DNA of 23,476 nt, taken from NCBI GenBank assembly GCA_025351065.1, contig JANXWQ010000564.1, forward strand, positions 1-23,476. The letters run 5' to 3'. Every line of letters begins with the position of its first letter. Position 1 is the first letter of the stretch. The notes under the pieces are model-generated. The model made no database searches. It was given only the letters and a program-made list of their open reading frames with translations, and was not told the DNA's origin. The stretch comes from Chthoniobacter sp. GTDB lineage: Bacteria > Verrucomicrobiota > Verrucomicrobiia > Chthoniobacterales > Chthoniobacteraceae. The translations under genes were made by a program, and so were the position numbers. This document shows, in pieces, positions 18,195 through 23,476 of the stretch.

Positions 18195-20212
18195 CAGTCC
18201 TCCGCGGTGAGCACGGGATCGAGCAGAAATTCCGCCCGCTCCGCGCTGCTGTTGTGGCCTTCGATGGTGAAAATGTTTGCGCCGTCCTTGAGATATTTCA
18301 GCCCGTCCGGGAGGGCGAAATACTGCCGGCCCTTTTGCTCGCGCGGCTTCACGTTTTGCGCGCTGCGCCCGCTGCTGCGGCCCACGCCGTTGCGCACGAT
18401 TTCATGGCCATTCACGTAGGCGACAAAGGCGTCGCTGAAATCAATCCACAGACCCAGCTCGGTGATGCGGTCCACCTGCTCGACTTGGAATTCGCGCCGC
18501 GCAAACAGCACCGTGCGCTTGCGCCGCATGTCCCGCACGTCCGTGCGAAACGCGCCCTTTCCGTAGCCAAACGCCGCCGCCCCGGTCTTCCAGCCCTCGG
18601 CGTTGAAACCCGCCTGCGTCCAGTCTTTGCCGCGCACCGGCAGGTCGAAGGTGTACTGCCAGTCAGCGCCCGGCGGTATGAGGTCCTTGTGGTCCACGGC
18701 GGGCGCGGGCGGCGTCTTGCCGAGCGTGTCCGGCTTTTTCACCTCAGGCGGCAGCCACGGCAGCGGGAGCGGCGCGGGCGTGACTTTGCCCTGCTTCACG
18801 ATGCTGAAAAGATCGGACTCCACGCCCTCGCGGCTGATCATCCGCGCGGTGAGCGTGTCGCCTTGCACGTCGATGAGCACGGAGCCGTGCTCGATGACGA
18901 TCTTGCGCATCACCGGCATCGTGCCGTTCGAGCCGAGCGCCGCGCCGGCGTTTCCCGTGACGACTTGCACGGTGCCCTCGTGCGCGTGGATGCCCGAGCT
19001 TTTGCGATACGCGCCGTCGCCGTCGGGGTCGCCGTCGCCGTCGTCGAGGATGACGTTTTCCGCGACCGTCGGCGTGGCATAAGCGCCGTCCATGAGCATG
19101 GAGCGCTCGTAGATGTGCGAGTGCCCGGCGAGCACCACGTCCACGCCGCCGGCCTCGATGATGGGCATGATGAACTTCCGCATTTCCGTCAGGTCGGTCT
19201 CCTTGTCGCTGTCGTGGCTGCCCTTCGTGTAGGGCGGGTGATGCCAAAACGCGATGAGCCACGCGGCCTTGGTTTTTTCGAGGTCAGCTTTCAGCCAGGT
19301 CGCCATCGGGTCGCCCGGCTGGCGGCCCATGTCGTGCGAGTCGAGGCAGATGAAATGAAGGTGCGCGAAGTCGAACGAATAGTACGCCTCCGTCCCCGAG
19401 GCCACGCCGCCGGTCTCGCCGCGCGTGGGCGTCACGTAGGCGTCGTAGTACGGCCCGACGCCGGTCTTGCCGTTCGAGTTGAAGCCCTCGTGATTGCCCT
19501 CGGTCGGCCAGCACACCTTGTTGCGCAGGGTGCTCTCGTAGGTTTCAAAAAAGCGCGTCTGAAACTCCACATCGCGCCCGGTGGAGTAGGCCATGTCGCC
19601 GACGTGCAGCCAAAAATCGAGCGGGTGCTTTTCGCGCTCGACTGTCCGCAGCATCGCCTCGTGAACCGCCGCCTGCGCCTCGCCGCCGGTGCCGCCGTCG
19701 CCGAGCACCCAGAAGCGCGCCGCGTGCTCCGCGCCCGGCTTCGGAGATGTGGTGAAACGGTAGGACGCATCCGGCGGTGTGAGCCGTTTCGCGCCGTCGA
19801 AAACCGCGTAGTAATAGGTCGTCTCCGGCTGGAGATCCTGAATCGTCGCCTCGTACTGAAACGTCCCCACCGGCGCGGAGTGCAGCTTGGGCAAAGCGAG
19901 ATTCGCCGGCGTCCGCAGCGCGGCCCACTGCGGCGAAATTTTCTGCTCCGCCGTGCCCAGCGACGCCCGCGCGATGATCGCGCCGCCGCGGATTTCCTTG
20001 TCGAGATTTTGCAAGTCCGTGCCGTACTTCACCACCGGATCAATCGGCCCCTCGGTGCGCCACACGATGTGCATCAGCGTGGGGCTGGCAAACTGCAGAT
20101 ACGGCGCGCGGGAGAACGGCTTCGGCGGATTCGCCGCGTGCGCTGCGGATGAAAAAGCGAGCGCGAGGAAAAATGAGGTGAAACCGCGGCGGAGCATTTT
20201 CTGGAGGGACAT
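18194..20212 (-). CDS. Purple acid phosphatase-like metallophosphoesterase with C-terminal beta domain (672 aa)
   Basis: A signal peptide ends near residue 26 (AAHA). Residues about 33-155 resemble the fibronectin-like N-terminal domain of purple acid phosphatases (APYLQFASPTLMHIVWRT, ETTYYYAVFDG). The metallophosphoesterase core has every metal motif: GDGG 171-174, GDMAYS 205-210, GNHE 239-242, WHHPPY 323-328 and GHSHIYER 363-370. An acidic insert (DDGDGDPDGDG, 390-400) may bind calcium. Residues about 555-672 form a separate beta-sandwich-like domain (DWQYTFDLPV, AFGYGKG, FSDAFVAYVNGHEIVRNG), possibly carbohydrate-binding. The protein probably hydrolyses phosphate esters outside the cytoplasm. 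It heads a minus-strand series with the TPR, PL22 and CE12 genes. ATG 20212 and ATG 20197 are both possible starts. Confidence 0.9.
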   Translation of the reverse strand: MSLQKMLRRGFTSFFLALAFSSAAHAANPPKPFSRAPYLQFASPTLMHIVWRTEGPIDPVVKYGTDLQNLDKEIRGGAIIARASLGTAEQKISPQWAALRTPANLALPKLHSAPVGTFQYEATIQDLQPETTYYYAVFDGAKRLTPPDASYRFTTSPKPGAEHAARFWVLGDGGTGGEAQAAVHEAMLRTVEREKHPLDFWLHVGDMAYSTGRDVEFQTRFFETYESTLRNKVCWPTEGNHEGFNSNGKTGVGPYYDAYVTPTRGETGGVASGTEAYYSFDFAHLHFICLDSHDMGRQPGDPMATWLKADLEKTKAAWLIAFWHHPPYTKGSHDSDKETDLTEMRKFIMPIIEAGGVDVVLAGHSHIYERSMLMDGAYATPTVAENVILDDGDGDPDGDGAYRKSSGIHAHEGTVQVVTGNAGAALGSNGTMPVMRKIVIEHGSVLIDVQGDTLTARMISREGVESDLFSIVKQGKVTPAPLPLPWLPPEVKKPDTLGKTPPAPAVDHKDLIPPGADWQYTFDLPVRGKDWTQAGFNAEGWKTGAAAFGYGKGAFRTDVRDMRRKRTVLFARREFQVEQVDRITELGLWIDFSDAFVAYVNGHEIVRNGVGRSSGRSAQNVKPREQKGRQYFALPDGLKYLKDGANIFTIEGHNSSAERAEFLLDPVLTAED

Positions 20213-20219
20213 CGCGGCG

Positions 20220-20249
20220 AGCGTAGCGGTCTCCGCGTCCGCGCGTCAA
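20220..20249 (-). promoter_or_regulatory. Possible sigma-70 promoter for the phosphatase operon
   Basis: On the minus strand TTGACG (20249-20244) and TACGCT (20225-20220) are 18 bases apart. Transcription would begin almost at ATG 20212, giving a near-leaderless message, or a normal short leader if ATG 20197 is used. This is a consensus match by eye only. Confidence 0.25.
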
Positions 20250-20304
20250 CGAGCGGTCAACTTCGGTTGATGGTTCACTTCGACCGCGCGGCGGTTATTT
20301 TTTA

Positions 20305-20394
20305 AAAACGCAGAGACGCAGAGGCGCAAAGGACGCAGAGATTAGGCTGCCGAATTTCCTCTGCGATCTCTGCGCCTCTGCGTCTTTGCGTTTT
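20305..20394. repeat. Large inverted repeat of CGCAGAG units (36-base arms)
   Basis: The arms 20305-20340 and 20359-20394 pair at 32 of 36 positions around an 18-base loop. Each arm is built of 7-9 base units such as ACGCAGAG, GCGCAAAG and GACGCAGAG. Similar intergenic elements are widespread in Verrucomicrobia and some other phyla. It lies between the 73-residue gene (stop at 20435) and the phosphatase promoter, so in RNA it may end or protect the upstream transcript. Confidence 0.75.
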
Positions 20395-20434
20395 CAAAAT
20401 GCAGCGCCCCGCCAAACCGAGCCACCGCCCAACC

Positions 20435-20656
20435 TCACTCCATGTCGTCGTCCGCGCCCCAGAGGTGCTCTTTGGTCCAGCGGTTTTCGTAGAGTTTGCA
20501 GAGCCCGATGGCCGGGGCTACGCCGCCGTAGTAGGACGCGGTGGTGGTGTACTGCTTGTCCTCGTCGTACGTCCCGACGGCGATCACCACATGATCGAAA
20601 TGCTCGGTGAGGATTTCAAAGGCTTTGTCGATCATTTGCTGCTGGGCTTCGGTCAT
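20435..20656 (-). CDS. Small unknown protein (73 aa)
   Basis: ATG 20656 is preferred because everything upstream in this frame is an Arg/His-rich shadow of the cupin gene. The product starts MTEAQQQMIDKAFEILTEHF, then has a beta-rich part (HVVIAVGTYDEDKQYTTTAS) and an acidic end (WGADDDME). It has no signal peptide or membrane segment, so it is probably cytoplasmic. I do not recognise a family. It follows the cupin gene by 53 bases. Confidence 0.6.
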   Translation of the reverse strand: MTEAQQQMIDKAFEILTEHFDHVVIAVGTYDEDKQYTTTASYYGGVAPAIGLCKLYENRWTKEHLWGADDDME

Positions 20657-20670
20657 GTGGGGGAGGGTGA

Positions 20671-20691
20671 AAGTGGAAGGGGGAAGTGGAA
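20671..20691. repeat. Purine-rich short direct repeat (AAGTGGAA twice)
   Basis: AAGTGGAA occurs at 20671-20678 and 20684-20691, period 13, inside a purine-only tract in the gap between the cupin gene and the 73-residue gene. The tract sits where a ribosome site for the small gene should be and offers no Shine-Dalgarno match on that strand. Confidence 0.4.
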
Positions 20692-20709
20692 AGGGAAAAA
20701 GCTGGACGC

Positions 20710-21168
20710 CTACTTTGCGCTTTCGTTGGACGCGTCGGTGCATTGCGGCCAGGCGCCGTCGGGCAGCGAGGGCGCGGCGGTACCGGCGTGGGGGAGCGTG
20801 CCGTCGAGTTCCTGCCGCCAGTGGGCCACGTCGCCGGCGGGGCCGTAGCAGTAGATCATGCGCAGCGGGATTTCGCCGATGTTCGTGAGTTGGTGAAAAA
20901 CGCCCGGCGGGATGTAGATCATCTGCCCGCCGGTGACCGTGCGCTTTTCCTCGCCGAGACACATTTCACCCGTGCCCTCGACGACAAAATACACCTCCTC
21001 CTGTTCCTGATTGTGCCACGGCACCTGCCCGCCGCGCGGGTCGAGCGTGACGTTGCCCATCGCAAAATTGCGCGCCTGAATCGGCGCGACGCCGCCGGCG
21101 AGATTCTGCGTGAGTCGGCGCGCGGGGTAGCGGCGGCCGGGGATGGCGGAGAGGTCGGAGATGAGCAT
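20710..21168 (-). CDS. Single-domain cupin protein (152 aa)
   Basis: One cupin barrel is visible: motif 1 VPWHNQEQEEVYFVVEGTGE (residues 49-68; H52 and E58 fit the metal ligands, with Gln where a second His is usual) and motif 2 YIPPGVFHQLTN (85-96; H92). It has no signal peptide. A short C-terminal extension (HWRQELDGTLPHAG) follows. Cupins this size bind a metal and a small ligand or catalyse isomerisations. With pectin enzymes on both sides, a role like KdgF, which opens unsaturated uronate to the keto form, is possible, but the metal site differs and this is a guess. ATG 21168 is the only good start. Confidence 0.8.
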   Translation of the reverse strand: MLISDLSAIPGRRYPARRLTQNLAGGVAPIQARNFAMGNVTLDPRGGQVPWHNQEQEEVYFVVEGTGEMCLGEEKRTVTGGQMIYIPPGVFHQLTNIGEIPLRMIYCYGPAGDVAHWRQELDGTLPHAGTAAPSLPDGAWPQCTDASNESAK

Positions 21169-21264
21169 GCGGCGGCCAGATTCCTAGAAACTGCGCGCCA
21201 ATGACAAACCTTGAGTTTGACCACGCGCCTTGCCGCGAATTGGCAAGCCCATAGACTCCTGACG

Positions 21265-21876
21265 TTGCACGAAATTTACGCAACTCACGCAAAGGCACTG
21301 GTCGCCACGGCCCTGCTGGCGCTGGTCGCGGGTTGCGAGCCAGCGGCGAAGTCGCGGGTGCAGGGTTACGTCGAGGGCGAATTTGTCTATGCGGCCTCGC
21401 CCATCGCCGGGGCGCTGGAGACGCTGCCGGTGCAGCGCGGCGCGCAGGTCGGCGCAGGCGACCCGCTTTTCGCGCTGGAGTGCGGCGCCGCGCGCCTGCT
21501 TTTTCATGTGCCCATGCACGGCAGCATCCCGCTGCTGCTCGTCGTCGCGCTCGTCTTCATCGCCGCGAATCTCGCAATGGGCATCACTTTTTCCACCGTC
21601 GCGAAAAACCAGCTCCAGGCGATGCCGATGACCTTCTTCGTCTTCCTGCCGTCGATCTTTCTCTCGGGTTTCATGTTCCCGTTCTGCGGCATGCCGCGCT
21701 GGGCGCAAACGGTCGGCGAAGTTTTACCGCTCACGCATTTTCTGCGCATCGTCCGCGCCATTCTTTTGAAAGGCAACGGCCTCGCCGAAGTCACCCGCGA
21801 GCTTTGGCCCATCACCCTTTTCGCCGCGGTCATGCTCACCATCGGCATCAAACGCTACCGCCAGACGCTCGACTGA
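21265..21876 (+). pseudogene. In-frame fusion remnant: HlyD-type lipoprotein start joined to ABC-2 permease end
   Basis: TTG 21265 begins a lipoprotein signal (ALVATALLALVAGC, lipobox Cys at residue 24), and residues 25-72 match the start of an HlyD/YbhG-type periplasmic adaptor (GYVEGEFVYAASPIAGALET, VGAGDPLFALE). From about residue 78 the sequence becomes the last third of an ABC-2 type permease: LLFHVPMHGS, a hydrophobic helix, GITFSTVAKNQLQAMPMTFF, FLSGFMFPFCGMP, LPLTHFLRIVRAILLKG and a final helix. A normal locus encodes the adaptor, one or two ATPases and the permeases separately. Here the rest of the adaptor, all ATPase sequence and the front of the permease are absent, so it cannot export anything. 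The junction is within 21478-21498. A longer frame from TTG 21211 is less likely because it buries the lipobox. Confidence 0.78.
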
Positions 21877-21898
21877 GCCCGCCGCCGCGGCGCGGGCT
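21876..21898. terminator. GC-rich hairpin between convergent genes
   Basis: AGCCCGC pairs with GCGGGCT around a nine-base GC core, exactly in the 20-base gap between two convergent stop codons. It could end transcription from both sides, but no U-run follows on either strand. Confidence 0.35.
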
Positions 21899-23276
21899 AC
21901 GCGGCGAAAAAGGTGAGGTACGGTTTGTCCTCGATGATGCGCTGGACGTAGAGCGCGAGTTCGCGGGCGTGGTAGTCGCCCCACATGCTGCTCTCGCCGT
22001 TGGGCACGCGCTGGTCGGGCGCGATGTAGTCCCAGCCGTTCGGGCGGTGATAGATGCTGTGCAAAATGAGCCCCTCGTGCTCGGGATCGGTGGACAAATA
22101 CGGCTCGGCAAAAAGCGTGTCGCAGACCGTGAGGCCGGCCTGCCAGTAGCGGTCGGCGTCGGGCGAGGGCGCGGTCGTTTGCAGGTAGCGGCCGAGGCGC
22201 AGCAGACCTTGCGCGGCGATGGCCGCGGCGGAGCTGTCCACGGGCTCGAAGTGGTTGAACGGGTCGGCGGGCTCCGAGAGGTAGTCGCCCATCCAGCGCA
22301 GGCCCGGCGCACCCGTGTCCCAGTACGGAATACCGTCGGTCGGCGTCTGCTCGAGGTAGAAATCCGCCGTCGCCTGCGCCGCGTTCAGCATCACGCTCTC
22401 GATGGCCGCCCGCCCGCCGAGCCGCTCCAGCTCTTGATTTGACCGCGAGGCCAGCCACTCCAGCAGCTCCGCGTAACCGCACAGAATCCACGCCAGCCCG
22501 CGCGTCCAGGTGGTGAACGGCGACCAGCCCTGCTGCGAATTCGGGCAGCGGTGCGAGCCGTCGTTGATGTTGAAAATGCTCTCATGCGCCACGCGCCCGC
22601 GCACGTCGAAGGCATCGCGGCCCTGGCCGTAATAGACCGCCCACTTCGCCGTCGTCCGCGCGTGCTGCACCAGCCGTGTGAGCAGCGAGATGCGCTCGTC
22701 CCTTTCCCCCATGAGCACATGCCCGAGCTGGTGCGAAAGCGCCAGCGCCCGCAGCGAGCGGATGGTGTCGGCGAAGAGCGAGTGCGGCCCATTGAACGAA
22801 TGGATGAAGCCTTCGCCATTCGCCGCGTGCGTCCAGCGCGCGGCCTGCACCGCGCCGGAACATTTCAGCGCGAGTTCGTAGAGCTGCAGCTCGCGCTCGT
22901 CGTTCGGGATGCGGCCTTCGAGCATGAGCCGGCGGAGGTTGCCGTAGGTCGAGACGTTGTTGAAGCCGTGGTCATGCACGCCCGTGTGCGTGATGTGATG
23001 CGCCATGCGTCCGATGGTCCGCTCGCGCCCGAGCGTGAGAAAGCCCTCATCCCAGCACGCGTCGTACTGCAAAATCGCCGAGCCATAGACGAAGCCCTGC
23101 GTCCATTCCGTCCACCCGCGCGCCGTGTATTTTCCCGCCACGGTGAAGACCGGCGTGGCCGCGCCCGGCACCTCGGCGGCGTCGATGGCCAGGATTTTCT
23201 GCGCGGAGATTTCCCACAACCGCTCGATTTTCGGCAGCAGTTCTTCGGGCCGCAGCGTGGTTTGGATTCGGATCAT
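21897..23276 (-). CDS. GH88-type unsaturated uronyl hydrolase (459 aa)
   Basis: GH88 enzymes remove 4,5-unsaturated uronic acid from the ends of oligosaccharides left by polysaccharide lyases. The expected (alpha/alpha)6 barrel motifs are present: RGWTEWTQGFVYG (53-65), HDHGFNNVSTYG (101-112, Asp102 matching one catalytic Asp), FADTIRSLRAL (168-178, Asp170 matching the other), TTWTRGLAWILCGYAE (255-270), DSSAAAIAAQGLLRLG (347-362), and SMWGDYHARELALY near the end. It has no signal peptide, so it acts in the cytoplasm on imported products. It is longer than the roughly 375-residue Bacillus enzyme. The short-chain dehydrogenase gene lies 18 bases upstream on the same strand, forming a probable operon for uronate use. 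GH105 is the alternative family. Confidence 0.85.
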   Translation of the reverse strand: MIRIQTTLRPEELLPKIERLWEISAQKILAIDAAEVPGAATPVFTVAGKYTARGWTEWTQGFVYGSAILQYDACWDEGFLTLGRERTIGRMAHHITHTGVHDHGFNNVSTYGNLRRLMLEGRIPNDERELQLYELALKCSGAVQAARWTHAANGEGFIHSFNGPHSLFADTIRSLRALALSHQLGHVLMGERDERISLLTRLVQHARTTAKWAVYYGQGRDAFDVRGRVAHESIFNINDGSHRCPNSQQGWSPFTTWTRGLAWILCGYAELLEWLASRSNQELERLGGRAAIESVMLNAAQATADFYLEQTPTDGIPYWDTGAPGLRWMGDYLSEPADPFNHFEPVDSSAAAIAAQGLLRLGRYLQTTAPSPDADRYWQAGLTVCDTLFAEPYLSTDPEHEGLILHSIYHRPNGWDYIAPDQRVPNGESSMWGDYHARELALYVQRIIEDKPYLTFFAA

Positions 23277-23294
23277 GCTGGAAAAAACAGCGGC

Positions 23295-23476
23295 TCAAAT
23301 CGTCCGCAAGTGAAACCCGCCATCGACGTTGAAAACCTGTCCCGTCGAGTAAGGGAAATGCCCGAGCGCCACCGCCGCCACGCACTGCCCGATGTCCTCC
23401 GGCGTGCCCCAGCGGTTCAGCGGCGCGAGCCCGGCAGCAAAGAGCGCGTCATACTTTGCCCTCACCGGCCCGGTCA
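23295..23476 (-). CDS. Short-chain dehydrogenase/reductase, C-terminal part only
   Basis: Only the last 59 residues are inside the window. They contain the standard SDR ending: NRWGTPEDIGQCVAAVALG, YSTGQVFNVDGGFHL and a stop at 23297-23295. The active-site Tyr and cofactor loop lie outside, so the substrate cannot be told. Placed directly before a GH88 gene, a uronate-pathway reductase such as a KduD-type enzyme is plausible but unproven. Confidence 0.82.
   Translation of the reverse strand, partial: TGPVRAKYDALFAAGLAPLNRWGTPEDIGQCVAAVALGHFPYSTGQVFNVDGGFHLRTI

Noticed and set aside
18254..20152. Plus-strand open frame of 632 codons opposite the phosphatase
   Set aside because: It is an antisense shadow rich in Arg, His and Val. 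The minus strand encodes all five metallophosphoesterase motifs.
20435..20962. Longer version of the small gene starting at 20962
   Set aside because: Its first hundred residues overlap the cupin in another frame and are Arg/His-rich. The compact sequence from ATG 20656 looks like a real protein.

Overview
The window is GC-rich and looks like part of a Verrucomicrobia chromosome, most likely Opitutales/Opitutaceae. This is an inference from three things. There are giant autotransporter-repeat proteins ending in PEP-CTERM sorting tails, a XylR/AraC-type sugar regulator beside them, and a set of pectin/uronate-degrading enzymes with signal peptides. No RNA gene, insertion sequence, CRISPR array or replication origin was seen.

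Left half (1-14686) is a surface-protein island. It holds three related secreted repeat proteins on the + strand: gene 1 (1-2316, 5' end outside the window), gene 2 (4804-7812, intact) and gene 3 (7959-14686, one very long protein read through eight segments in changing frames). Genes 2 and 3 share an N-terminal head of about 300 residues. Genes 1 and 3 share an almost identical C-terminal tail. Between genes 1 and 2 lie a broken XylR-like regulator (2362-3312) and a divergent, frame-disrupted flavin-dependent halogenase (about 3344-4667, minus strand). Genes 2 and 3 are each preceded, about 65 bases before the ATG, by the same 35-base site: two direct half-sites TGCGCG-N4-CTCA exactly 21 bases apart. 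This is the geometry expected of an AraC-family operator, and it is the best candidate here for an undescribed regulon linking the regulator class to this protein family.

Middle (14707-20212) is a minus-strand gene series, probably one operon read from right to left. It encodes a purple-acid-phosphatase-like enzyme, a TPR protein (1-base overlap), an oligogalacturonate-lyase-like (PL22) beta-propeller and a rhamnogalacturonan-acetylesterase-like SGNH hydrolase (8-base overlap). The last two point to pectin breakdown.

Right end (20213-23476) contains a large CGCAGAG-type hairpin, a 73-residue unknown protein, a cupin, a GH88-type unsaturated uronyl hydrolase and the end of a short-chain dehydrogenase, all on the minus strand. 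On the + strand there is an odd ORF in which the start of an HlyD-type lipoprotein is joined in frame to the end of an ABC-2 permease, with the middle of that export operon missing.

The damage is uneven. The regulator, halogenase and gene 3 carry single-base indels, and the regulator and the ABC locus carry larger deletions. Gene 2, the PL22/CE12/phosphatase block and GH88 are clean. Real gene decay and draft-sequence error are both possible, and raw reads would decide. No stretch over 300 bases lacks a gene.
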